From Arthrobacter sp. H16F315 (GTDB taxonomy: Bacteria > Actinomycetota > Actinomycetes > Actinomycetales > Micrococcaceae), in the NCBI RefSeq assembly GCF_024124825.1, contig NZ_JAMXSS010000004.1:1-64000 (forward strand): 64,000 bases of DNA. Reading direction: 5' to 3'. Under the pieces are notes generated by a model, which ran no database searches, was not told where the DNA came from, and was given only the letters and a program-made list of their open reading frames with translations. Of the stretch, positions 28,122-36,080 are shown in pieces. Numbering within the stretch: position 1 is the first letter of the stretch; every line of letters starts with the position of its first letter. The translations under genes were made by a program, and so were the position numbers.

Positions 28122-28724
28122 TTAGTGGCAAACGCCCCCATACATAGGCACTGAAACGGTGGAGGATTTGGCGGTCGCTGTCTGGGTCACTCTGATAACT
28201 ACACAGGCTGGCCCCTGAACCAGCGTCATCCCCGGGAACTGGGAAGGTCGGTCCTCACACGCGGTGACCGTATAGGAAGTGGGCAACGCGAGGCCTCCTT
28301 GCCGGACTGCCTCGCTGGTTTCCCACACTGATGCCGATGCAACAATGAGTGAAGCGTCCGACGGGGCGTCGATAGTGATGGTCTGTTCCCCAGATCCCGC
28401 TGCCACAGTTATCGGCGTCTTCCATGCCCCGTATTTCCTGCCTCCGTCGCCCGTGTAGGGGTATCCGTTCGTTTCGTCCCGGATGGGCCAGGAATAGTTT
28501 GCAGGGCTACCCGCCCAGGAAAGCGATGAAATGCCTTCGGCAGCGGGAGCCTCGGGGGCGGGAAGAGGACTGCCTTCCCATGCATCGTCACAGGTCAATT
28601 TGGAGGCAAGCTGCAGCCGCGGCTGAGGCGTATCTCGGGCGGGAACTGGCTGCTTAGTCGTGCAGCCATTGGCTGCTACAAGAACAACCAGCGCCGCTGC
28701 TGCCGTGATCTGAACTGACCGCAT
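28122..28724 (-). CDS. Hypothetical lipoprotein, passenger of the IS element
   Basis: 200 residues with an N-terminal signal peptide ending in an atypical lipobox (AAALVVLVAANGC, Cys near residue 21) and a secreted domain (YSWPIRDETNGYPYTGDGGRKYGAWKTPITVAAGSGEQTITIDAPSDASLIVASASVW). Several Cys (TCDDAW, VTACEDR, GPACVVIR, GVCH) may form disulfides. ATG 28724 follows GGGGGAA; ATG 28736 is possible. Its codons are less GC-rich than its neighbours, suggesting a foreign origin. No family recognised. Confidence 0.65.
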   Translation of the reverse strand: MRSVQITAAAALVVLVAANGCTTKQPVPARDTPQPRLQLASKLTCDDAWEGSPLPAPEAPAAEGISSLSWAGSPANYSWPIRDETNGYPYTGDGGRKYGAWKTPITVAAGSGEQTITIDAPSDASLIVASASVWETSEAVRQGGLALPTSYTVTACEDRPSQFPGMTLVQGPACVVIRVTQTATAKSSTVSVPMYGGVCH

Positions 28725-28864
28725 AGCTTCCCCCATCGAGCTATTGAACTGCTCTAAGAACACCACGGAAGAGAATAAACTGCTAACAATTTTTCGGCTG
28801 CTTCGAGGTAGACGACGCGAAGCGGCGACACACGCGCCGATGATGACGGTTCGGTAAGAAGGTC

Positions 28865-29705
28865 CTATGCCGCAAGCACCTGAGCACGGTACTGTGCCGG
28901 GCTCAGGCCTTGGAGCCTGATGGAGATCCTTTCGTTGTTGTACCAGTGAATGTATTCGTGCAGCGCGGACGCTAGGGCGTCAGCGCTGTTGAACAGGACG
29001 CGGTGGAAGAGCTCTTCCTTGAGGTGTCCGAAGAAGTTCTCCATAACGGAGTTGTCGTAACAGTTGGCTCTGCGGGACATGGATTGGACCGCGCCGGCGT
29101 CTTGCAGAAGTGCGCGCCAGGAGGGGTGTTGGTATTGGAACCCCTGGTCCGAGTGCACGAGCGGCCTCTGCCCTCCCTCCAGAGTTGCAAGGGCGCCGCG
29201 CAGCGAAGAGTTGGTCAGCTCCAAATTGGGCGAGATTCCGATGGCGTAGGAGATGATCTGCCGGTCGAAGAGGTCCATCACCGGGGATAGGTAGAGTTTC
29301 CTGTCGCCGACGCTGAACTCGGTCACATCGGTCACCCACTTTTCGTTCGGTGCATTCGCTTCAAACTTGCGCTTCAACAGGTTCGGGGCAACAACGCCCT
29401 GCTCGCCTTGATAGGAGTTGTAACGCTTCTTCCGACGAACCTTGCAGACCAGCCGCAGCAAACGCATCAGCTTCAGGACCGTCTTTTTTGGCCACCGTCC
29501 AGCCATTTTGGACGAGTTCGATGTGGACGCGCCGGTGGCCGTAACGGGCATGGCTCTTCTTGAAAATTTCCGTGACCGCGGCTTTGAGGTCTGCCTGCGG
29601 GTCAGGGGCGAGGAGTCGAGCTTGGTGATAGAAGTACGTGGACCGGGGCAGCCCGGCAACGTCCAGAAGAACTTCCAACCGGTGTTCGGCCTTGAGAGCG
29701 ATCAC
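28865..29705 (-). pseudogene. IS3-family transposase OrfB (rve integrase core), frameshifted
   Basis: The joined frames give about 280 residues. An N-terminal HTH_21-like region (YGHRRVHIELVQNGWTVAKKTVLKLMRLL) is followed by the rve catalytic core: first Asp in WVTDVTEF, second Asp in LVHSDQGFQYQ and Glu in SVMENFFGHLKEEL, all present (DDE). The frame breaks in a run of six T (29485-29490; AAAAAAG on the coding strand). A -1 slip there would bypass it, but this is not where IS3 elements normally frameshift, so a one-base insertion or assembly error is more likely. GTG 29705 begins just after the orfA stop. Confidence 0.85.
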
Positions 29706-29716
29706 AGCGCGGACCT

Positions 29717-30205
29717 TTAGCGCTGTTCCTCGTCCCTCAAGGCGTTTACTTTTCCCAGGAAGGCCACCTCGGCCCGCAACCGCTTGTTCTCGCGGCGCAG
29801 CCGCTCCAGCTCCGACTCTGGCTCGTCCGGATCCTTCGGAGACGCGACTGGTCGTCCAGGGGGTTTCGGACGTAAACCGTCCTCACCTCCGATGCGGTAT
29901 TTCCGCACCCACTTCTTGACCAGATCCGGTGAAGAGAGTTCGAACTCCTTCGCCAGGGCGACCTGGCTCTCCCCGGCCAGGAACCGACGGACCGCATCAA
30001 GTTTGAACTCAAACGTGAACTTCCGATGCGTTGATTTCGTCACTAGCGCCGCACCTCCGCGAAGTCTCCAACGGGTATGGATGCGGATGACAGCTTTCGA
30101 ATCGACCCCGATCCTCGTCGCCGCAGCCTTCGCGCCCCATCCCAACTCGAACAACGCTACAGCGGCCTCACGCTGTTCTTTAGATAACGAACTACTGTCT
30201 TGCAT
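29717..30205 (-). CDS. IS3-family transposase OrfA (helix-turn-helix subunit)
   Basis: 162 residues. Two helix-turn-helix units (QREAAVALFELGWGAKAAATRIGVDSKAVIRIHTRW; EFKLDAVRRFLAGESQVALAKEFELSSPDLVKKWVRKY) are followed by a leucine-zipper coiled coil (SELERLRRENKRLRAEVAFLGKVNAL). This is the standard IS150-group OrfA, which binds the element ends and regulates the OrfAB fusion. ATG 30205 lies 58 bases inside the right end. Confidence 0.93.
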   Translation of the reverse strand: MQDSSSLSKEQREAAVALFELGWGAKAAATRIGVDSKAVIRIHTRWRLRGGAALVTKSTHRKFTFEFKLDAVRRFLAGESQVALAKEFELSSPDLVKKWVRKYRIGGEDGLRPKPPGRPVASPKDPDEPESELERLRRENKRLRAEVAFLGKVNALRDEEQR

Positions 30206-30566
30206 AAAACTGCTCCCCGATAGAAGGACCGATTTCTCAGTCCAACTTTCGGGGAGCAGTTCAAAGAAGGTGCCGGCCTTCGTCGTAGCTGCCCACCGAG
30301 CCGCCTGTGGTCTATGGCTGAAAAGAGCCAGGCGAAGCGTCCTGCCGGCGTCGGAAGCGGCGTGTCTTGGTCCATGGGAAACGTTGCCGTGGGTAAGCGG
30401 CTGCTGTCCAGGCTGTGCACGGCCGCCGGTCCCGTTGGTGAGGTGCGAGTCCGAGGTTCCCTGGCGGTTGTGTGCAGCCGGTCAGCTGGGTCCCGTCGTC
30501 CCCGTGTGTGCGGGAAAAGCAGCGGAGCGATTGGGCTTTTGCCGTGCCCATGGGGGCGAGGGGTTA

Positions 30567-30868
30567 CTACTCTGAGCCGCCGGCAACCGGAACGGAATCC
30601 TGCGTGGTTTTCCGGCCACGTGGACGCCCGCCGGCCTTCTTGGCCGGAGCGTCCAGACCGAAGCCCCGCAGGTCCGATTCGGTCCAGTCTGCGCGCAACG
30701 CTGCTTGGTAGTCCTTGGCGTACTTCTGCTCTGCTGCGGCAAGCAGCTGGGCAGCTTCCTGGACCTCGACACCGCTGGCAGCGGCGGCCTCTTCACGGCG
30801 TTGACTTTGGTGTCCCTGGCGGCGTCGATCTTAGCGGCGGCCTTAGCGGCGATGTCGTTGATATCCAT
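30567..30868 (-). pseudogene. Small helical hypothetical protein, frameshifted
   Basis: Joining two frames gives about 99 residues: MDINDIAAKAAAKIDAARDTK, then EAAAASGVEVQEAAQLLAAAEQKYAKDYQAALRADWTESDL and a basic end with an AT-hook-like GGRPRGRK. The break is at about 30790: adding a G to AAGAGG (giving AAGGAGG) fuses them. One lesion, same type as in the helicase gene. A small DNA-associated plasmid protein is plausible; function unknown. It originally converged with the excisionase-like gene across the split hairpin. Confidence 0.65.
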
Positions 30869-30973
30869 ACCCAAACCCTACCGGCCAGGACCGAAGCCCC
30901 AAAGCGGGTTTTCAGCGATCGAGTGCGAAAGGCGAAAAAAACCCTCGGAGAAGGCCGTCCGGAGCAAGCTATA

Positions 30974-31043
30974 CACTTATACGGGTGTAAGTGGCTTGTC
31001 GCGCTCGACACTGGCGGTCGGGTGCGGCACACTGGTCAGTGTG
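30974..31043 (+). other. Candidate oriT upstream of mobC-relaxase
   Basis: Two inverted repeats lie within 70 bases directly before the mobilisation genes: CACTTATAC/GTGTAAGTG (30974-30982 and 30985-30993, one mismatch) and CACACTG-GT-CAGTGTG (31028-31043, perfect arms). Relaxases of the MobA/VirD2 type usually bind such repeats next to nic just upstream of mobC. The nic site itself is not identified. Confidence 0.5.
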
Positions 31044-31092
31044 GTCCCCGGTTTCGGGGTCGCTGCGCTGGGCCTTTGAAGGGATGGATTGA

Positions 31093-31485
31093 ATGTCGGA
31101 TGAGGGATTCACTCACCGTTTCAATTTGTCGCGCCGACGTCGGGAGAACACTCCCGCCGGCAGCAAGAAGCGACGTGACCTGTGGGTCACCGTTGAAGAG
31201 GAAGCCGCGCTTGTCGCGAGGGCTGAGCGGGAGAAGGTTACCGTCCCGAACCTGCTTCTTACCTCGGCATTGTCCGAGACTCAGGAGACGACAACGGAAC
31301 GGCGTGCCGCTATCGCGGAACTGATGTCGCTGCACAACCTGCTGGCCCGTTCTTCGAACAACATCAACCAGCTCGCACGGCAGGCGAACGCCACGAGCGA
31401 GTTCCCCGCCGAGGCGCACGAAGCGTTGAAGCACCTGCGATCAGTGGCAATGCGCATTGACCGCACTATTGAGGGGCTGATGTAG
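31093..31485 (+). CDS. mobC: MobC-like relaxosome accessory protein
   Basis: 130 residues. A basic N-terminus (RFNLSRRRRENTPAGSKKRRD) precedes a ribbon-helix-helix-like part (LWVTVEEEAALVARAEREKVTVPNLLLTSAL) and the conserved MobC segment LMSLHNLLARSSNNINQLARQAN...LKHLRSVAMRIDRTIEGL. MobC binds oriT and helps the relaxase melt DNA. The relaxase ATG follows two bases after its stop. Confidence 0.88.
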   Translation: MSDEGFTHRFNLSRRRRENTPAGSKKRRDLWVTVEEEAALVARAEREKVTVPNLLLTSALSETQETTTERRAAIAELMSLHNLLARSSNNINQLARQANATSEFPAEAHEALKHLRSVAMRIDRTIEGLM

Positions 31486-31487
31486 GG

Positions 31488-33104
31488 ATGATCCCGAACA
31501 TCACCCGCGGTTCGCGCATGAGCGGGCTCATCGTTTACCTGGCGTCGACGGATGCCAACAAGACCAAGAACGCACACTCCGATCCGCACCTGGTAGCCGG
31601 CGATGCTGCGATCATGGCGTGGTACGACGACGGTGTCCTGGACCGTGACGATGCGCTTGCTATTGCCAAGCACCTTGACCAGCCACGCAGGGCATATGAC
31701 GTATCAGTTCAGATCAAGGACATGCAGTGGGACGCGACCAAGAAGGAGCGCGTTCACGTCGGCTACAAGGACGCCAGCGTGTGGCACTGCTCGCTGAGCC
31801 TGCGCGCCGAAGAAGGCGCCCTGACGGATCAGCAGTGGGGCGATATCGCGAATGATTTCGTGGATTCCATGGGCTTCACCGAAAGCAGCGGAAAGGCCCG
31901 CTGCCGGTGGGTCGCGGTCAACCACGGCACGAGTGAGAACGGCAATCACCACATCCACCTGGCCGTGTCCCTGGTCCGCGAAGACGGCACCAAGGCATCC
32001 ACCCACGGCGACTACAAGAAGGCTCAGGAATCGTGCCGTGAGCTGGAGGTTAAGTACGGGCTGGAACAGCTCTCCACCGTGCACGCCACCCGCGGCTACG
32101 ACCGGGCCGAGAAAGCCACGGCCGTCCGGGACGAGCGGGAAATGCACCGCTCCTCTTTGGCCCGGAAGGTCCGCGCCAGTGCCAGCTCCTCGGCGACCGA
32201 AGGTGAGTTCGTCCGGCGCGCCCGCGACACCGGCATGCTGGTCCGGCCTCGCTATGCGAAGAACACCACCGACGTCATCGTCGGGTACTCCGTAGCCGAA
32301 CGCCCGAAGCAGGGTGAACGTCCTATCTGGTTCGGCGGCGGCACCCTCGCCTCCGACCTGAAGCTCGGTGCTTTGCGTGAAGAGTGGATGGACTCACCCC
32401 ACCTGGCGACTGAGGCCGCAGCGGAATGGAACGCAGCGGCCCGCAACAGGCGCACCGTGTCCAGGACCGGCCCCGAGAACGGAACACCACCGGCGGAAAT
32501 GTGGGTCGAGTACACCCGGAACGCGACCGCACTGGTTGAGCAGCTGCGCACACTGCCCCGTGATGACCATGCGACCTGGGCGAAGGCAGCTCGGGAAGTC
32601 TCCGGCGCGTTCGCGGCGTGGTCCCACCGGCTCGAACCGACCCCGGGCCCGTTGGCGGCCACCGCAGCCGAACTGTCCCGCACCGCCCAGCTCCGCGCCC
32701 CCCGGCAGCACAGCAAGCCCGTCGCCCTGCCGTCCATTGCCGGGACTGCCATGTTGTTCATGGTCGCGTCCAGCAAGAACAAGACGGCCGCACAATCGGC
32801 GCTCATGCTGCAACTGGTGAACACTGCCTTCGCGATCCACGAAATGCACCAGCAGTCCGGACGTACCCGTGAAGCGCAGCGGCTCCGGGCCGTCGTCACA
32901 GAGCAGCTGAAACCATTCGCGGCGACCATGCCCCGCCCGGTCACCGTCGGTGCACCGGAACAGGCAGCGGCAACGAACTCCGTAGAACTTGGACTGCGCG
33001 GCATGGCGCCCATCCGTCCAGGGTCAGCGGTACCGAGCACACCAACGCCGGCCAAAACCCACCAGCACACGGGCCGTGATTCCGGCCCCGTACTCGACCG
33101 ATAA
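31488..33104 (+). CDS. MobA/VirD2-type relaxase
   Basis: 538 residues. The N-terminal relaxase domain starts MIPNITRGSRMSGLIVYLAS, where Tyr17 is the likely nicking residue, continues with HSDPHLVAGD, and contains the metal-binding His motif NGNHHIHLAVSLVREDG (near 147-163) that defines MOB-P-type relaxases. It would cut one strand at oriT and pilot it to a recipient. The C-terminal 300 residues are helical with a possible hydrophobic segment (LPSIAGTAMLFMVASS). No T4SS or coupling protein gene is in the window, so the element is mobilisable rather than self-transmissible. Confidence 0.93.
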   Translation: MIPNITRGSRMSGLIVYLASTDANKTKNAHSDPHLVAGDAAIMAWYDDGVLDRDDALAIAKHLDQPRRAYDVSVQIKDMQWDATKKERVHVGYKDASVWHCSLSLRAEEGALTDQQWGDIANDFVDSMGFTESSGKARCRWVAVNHGTSENGNHHIHLAVSLVREDGTKASTHGDYKKAQESCRELEVKYGLEQLSTVHATRGYDRAEKATAVRDEREMHRSSLARKVRASASSSATEGEFVRRARDTGMLVRPRYAKNTTDVIVGYSVAERPKQGERPIWFGGGTLASDLKLGALREEWMDSPHLATEAAAEWNAAARNRRTVSRTGPENGTPPAEMWVEYTRNATALVEQLRTLPRDDHATWAKAAREVSGAFAAWSHRLEPTPGPLAATAAELSRTAQLRAPRQHSKPVALPSIAGTAMLFMVASSKNKTAAQSALMLQLVNTAFAIHEMHQQSGRTREAQRLRAVVTEQLKPFAATMPRPVTVGAPEQAAATNSVELGLRGMAPIRPGSAVPSTPTPAKTHQHTGRDSGPVLDR

Positions 33105-33133
33105 CGACCACCACCAACTGCAAGGGGAGCACG

Positions 33134-34366
33134 ATGAGTGAATCAGACGGAATGGACGAACTTCTGGACGGCGGAATGCGGCAGTCCCTCATGATCGCCT
33201 CACGCATTGCCGAGACCCTGGCCCGTCGCCGGCAGGAATCCCAACGCCAGCAGGAACACCAAGATGCCCAGGCAGCGCACGAAGCCCAGGCCCGCCTCAC
33301 GGCAGACCGCAGCGCAGCGCGAGCGGCGCTGGCGCCGGTAAATAGGGACCAGTGGTGGGACAAGGCCCAGCCCCACGACATCGCCACGGCCCACGCCGTC
33401 GCTGAAGGCTGGAAAGACCACGACCCGACCGCCCTCGCGGCCTCAGAAAAGATCCGGCAGGAAGTCTTCACGCGCTACGGCATCGACACCCGCGAGGCTG
33501 GCAAGGACTCTGGATACCTGGAATCAGATATCCAGCATGCCGCCACGGACAAGGCCCGTCAGGACGCACTGGAACGCAGCCACGAAGAAACCCGCACGGC
33601 GGCCACCGAACACGAGAAGGCCATGGGCCTGCTCGCCGCTGCCCGCGCCGAAGAACTCCGCGCCCAGGCCGTGACGCTGGCCCCGGAAATGGAACGCCAC
33701 CAGGTGCCCACCGAATACCTGGCCAACCCCGAGCTGGCCCAAGCGCTGCAGACCGCTCACACCGCTAAGACCCCCGCAGCCGTGGCGGCCGCGGACGCCA
33801 CCGTGCAGGAACGCATGTTTCTTATAGGTAAGGACGGCATCCACGGCCCCGATCTTGACCAGCTGCGCCAGGAGACCACCGCGAACGTCAACGGTGTCGG
33901 TGACTCGCACTTTGCGGATCCCGAGTTTGTGAACGCGGCCCAGGAGATGCACGAAGCCAGGCTCCTGGCTGAGGGCGGGTTCACAGGCTCCGAGCGGGCG
34001 CCGGTGGGGGCACGGTACGAACGCGCGGAGAAGGAACTCTTTGCCCGGATGGAAGGCCTCGGCCGTGAGATCGAAAACCGCGTCGCCGGCAGCGACAGCA
34101 GCCGGCTCAAAGACCAGGCCCTCGATGCAGCGAGCACGCCGGATGCCGACTACGGCTCGGCCGAACACCACGAGAAATTCGCTGAGTCCCTGGCCAACAC
34201 CGGCGCCAACGAAACCCAGATACGCGGACGCCTCGCGGCCGCCCGCAGCGAAGGCACCCACCCCAGCGCAGCCGTGACCACGGGCAAGGGCGCCGCCAAA
34301 GCCAGGAAAACAAGCACAGGGGCAGCAGTGGGCTCCGAGAGGGGAAAGAACGGGCTATCCAGGTAA
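33134..34366 (+). CDS. Large helical, coiled-coil protein of mobilisation operon
   Basis: 410 residues, Ala/Glu/Gln-rich and almost wholly helical (for example IAETLARRRQESQRQQEHQDAQAAHEAQARL), ending in a basic tail (GKGAAKARKTSTGAAVGSERGK). It follows the relaxase by 30 bases with AAGGGGAG in front of ATG 33134, so it is part of the same operon. It may be a relaxosome or transfer accessory; no domain was recognised. Confidence 0.72.
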   Translation: MSESDGMDELLDGGMRQSLMIASRIAETLARRRQESQRQQEHQDAQAAHEAQARLTADRSAARAALAPVNRDQWWDKAQPHDIATAHAVAEGWKDHDPTALAASEKIRQEVFTRYGIDTREAGKDSGYLESDIQHAATDKARQDALERSHEETRTAATEHEKAMGLLAAARAEELRAQAVTLAPEMERHQVPTEYLANPELAQALQTAHTAKTPAAVAAADATVQERMFLIGKDGIHGPDLDQLRQETTANVNGVGDSHFADPEFVNAAQEMHEARLLAEGGFTGSERAPVGARYERAEKELFARMEGLGREIENRVAGSDSSRLKDQALDAASTPDADYGSAEHHEKFAESLANTGANETQIRGRLAAARSEGTHPSAAVTTGKGAAKARKTSTGAAVGSERGKNGLSR

Positions 34367-34584
34367 CTTGTGATTATTGAAAAGGGCGGGACTGCGGGAA
34401 GGCAGCGCCCTCCCTTTCCGTGATCCACGGTACCGATCACTCCCACGAACTTGAGCGCACCGTTCACCATGCCAAGGACAGGACCGTCGCTGTCACCGTG
34501 GTTTGCAGCCTTGTTCGGTGACCCAGTCCAAAGCATCCCGGGGGCTTTGTGGCGTTAGGACAAATACGGGGGGATAAGGACTCG

Positions 34585-35532
34585 TCAGGCACGATGCTCC
34601 ACGCCCGAGAGAACGTCCAAGTCGAGGCTTTCAGTCTGGCTGAAACGTTGATAACTCATCTCAACATCAGAGAGCACCTCCACCTCGAAGGAAATGACTT
34701 CACGGTTGAGTGAGGGCCGGAGCAACGTGCCCTGTATCAGCTGTCCGAACTTAGCCCATAGCTTTGCCAACGTGGTCGCGTCACCGCCAGAATTCTGCAG
34801 GATGAGCGTCGACACGCGATCCAGATCCAGCCGGTCCCCAGTTTCGCCTTGCTTCAGGCCTCGGATGCGTTTCAGGTCCCATTCCCAGTTGGGATCGGTA
34901 TCTTCGATTGGGATTAGCTGAGCCTCAGGAACGATTACATACAGAGTTAAACGTCGGCCTGGCTTGGCCCATTGGTCGGCGGAGACGCGAAGATCCGTCA
35001 CCAAGTCGATGACCTTCCCAAAGGCGCTTTCTGTCCCAGACTTAGTCTGGACACGGCCGCGCAGATCCTTGAATACGGGATACACCTCGTCAGGAAAGGG
35101 GAACCTGCTAAAGGCGCGCCCAACTCGAGCAGCAATTATTCTCGTACCGTATTCGCTCGCTTCAGCTCCGCAGCGGGCCAGCAGCTTACGCCCAGCCAGC
35201 AAAGCCTTGGGGACCGAAGTGGCCCTCTCCATGTCAGCCACATACGCAACGCTGCCGTCTTTTTCCGATTCTAGGTACAGCAGAAGCGGCTTTCGTCCCT
35301 TTCTAGCATCTGAAAGATCCTGCTTACTTGGATCAATTACGGGGGCAACTAAGCATCGGGTTTTGCTCGGCTGGACGATGTCGCAAGTTTGGCTGAGGAT
35401 GGCCACACCCGCTGGCGTTTCGACGATTACCGGGGAACCATCGTCCACGCCAGCAAGGATCAAGCGGTTCACGTCTGCAACGTCGCCTTGGCGCAGATTT
35501 AGGCAATCATTCGCAACAAATTCTTCAGTCAC
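34585..35532 (-). CDS. 'SQTCDI' hypothetical protein, third gene of TIGR04255-HTH operon
   Basis: 315 residues, soluble. The N-terminal part has FVANDCLNLRQGDVADV and the striking motif VAILSQTCDIVQPSKTRCLVAPVI (about 43-66), whose buried Cys-Asp suggests a catalytic or structural site; later parts include RVGRAFSRFPFPDEVYPVFKDLRGRV. I do not know a function. Its ATG overlaps the HTH gene stop (ATGA), and that gene overlaps the TIGR04255-like gene the same way, so the three proteins are made together. Codons are less GC-biased than neighbours, in line with a mobile cassette. Confidence 0.75.
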   Translation of the reverse strand: MTEEFVANDCLNLRQGDVADVNRLILAGVDDGSPVIVETPAGVAILSQTCDIVQPSKTRCLVAPVIDPSKQDLSDARKGRKPLLLYLESEKDGSVAYVADMERATSVPKALLAGRKLLARCGAEASEYGTRIIAARVGRAFSRFPFPDEVYPVFKDLRGRVQTKSGTESAFGKVIDLVTDLRVSADQWAKPGRRLTLYVIVPEAQLIPIEDTDPNWEWDLKRIRGLKQGETGDRLDLDRVSTLILQNSGGDATTLAKLWAKFGQLIQGTLLRPSLNREVISFEVEVLSDVEMSYQRFSQTESLDLDVLSGVEHRA

Positions 35533-36080
35533 AGAGAGATGCGATCCCGAACCGACGCCGCGCCAACCTGCAGCTGGGTGTCCGGCTTCAGCTGTTGGAG
35601 CAACTTATGAAACAGGCTTTGCCCCTTTGATGAGTCGAGCAGTGCAGCCCGCCGTTGTTCAGGCGTTTCTCCGTCAACCGCGTTTACTAGCGCAAGGATC
35701 TCGGATACGCGCTCTGCATGTTGACGAGCCATTGTGGCGCCACTCAGCCAATTGTGTACGGACCGCCTTGAGACCCCTAGGAGCCGGCCCACTTGGTCCG
35801 TTGTCAATCCGGAAAGCAGACGCAGATCCGCTATGAGCTCAGACGGAGTGCGGGCCACTTGTGACTCCTGCGCGACCGAGACAGTTGTCGGAGAACTAGA
35901 GGTCGTTGGCCAGTCAGCGGCGTGCGATTGGCCGCCCATGGAAGTAACAGTCCATGAATAGGTCGGTGCCGGAGCATAGGAAGCACATGACACTACAAGG
36001 GCCAGGCCAAAGGCAAGCGAGTAAGGAAGCTTACTGAGGGGTTCGCCTACGCTCAACGACGCGCCAGTGGAAGTAATCAT
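35529..36080 (-). CDS. Helix-turn-helix protein with N-terminal membrane segment
   Basis: 183 residues. An N-terminal hydrophobic stretch (about 18-37, LPYSLAFGLALVVSCASYA) and a Ser/Thr linker precede an XRE-like helix-turn-helix (LIADLRLLSGLTTDQVGRLLGVSRRSVHNWLSG, about 82-115) and a helical C-terminus (ALLDSSKGQSLFHKLLQQL). A membrane-tethered DNA-binding protein is unusual; alternatively translation starts downstream. It is the middle gene of the three-gene operon, overlapping both partners by four bases. Confidence 0.75.
   Translation of the reverse strand: MITSTGASLSVGEPLSKLPYSLAFGLALVVSCASYAPAPTYSWTVTSMGGQSHAADWPTTSSSPTTVSVAQESQVARTPSELIADLRLLSGLTTDQVGRLLGVSRRSVHNWLSGATMARQHAERVSEILALVNAVDGETPEQRRAALLDSSKGQSLFHKLLQQLKPDTQLQVGAASVRDRISL

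Larger units (their letters stand above)
27934..30263 (-). mobile_element. IS3-family (IS150-like) insertion element with passenger gene
   Basis: The element is bounded by inverted ends of 25 bases with one mismatch (TGAACTGGTCCCCGAAAGTT... at 27934-27958; complement at 30239-30263) and flanked by a 4-bp direct repeat AAGA (27930-27933 and 30264-30267). It is 2,330 bp long, well above the usual 1.2-1.5 kb, because a lipoprotein gene and a terminator lie between the left end and the transposase genes. The orfB frame is broken once, so it may be inactive unless that is an assembly error. Confidence 0.85.
27908..30287. other. Hairpin split by IS insertion (arms 27908-27927 and 30268-30287)
   Basis: The 20-base arm at 27908-27927 (TACGACGAAGGCCGGCACCT) is exactly complementary to 30268-30287. 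If the IS and one AAGA target copy are removed, the arms form a perfect 20-bp stem with a six-base loop CGAAGA between the convergent excisionase-like gene and the small gene at 30567-30868. It was presumably a bidirectional terminator, although neither side has a strong T run. Confidence 0.85.
18126..34366. mobile_element. Mobilisable plasmid-like or IME backbone (limits approximate)
   Basis: The block contains a serine recombinase, a methyltransferase-helicase, NrdH, SSB, a ribbon-helix-helix and an excisionase-like protein, an oriT candidate, MobC, a relaxase and a coiled-coil protein. This set is typical of mobilisable actinobacterial plasmids or integrative mobilisable elements. No type IV secretion genes are present, so transfer would need a helper. 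No terminal att repeats were found, so the limits are those of the recognisable genes. Neighbouring cargo (34.6-42.4 kb) may belong to the same unit. Confidence 0.55.

Noticed and set aside
29485..29490. AAAAAAG as a programmed -1 frameshift site in the transposase
   Set aside because: It is a good slippery sequence, but IS3 elements shift between orfA and orfB, not inside the orfB N-terminal region; a one-base insertion fits better.
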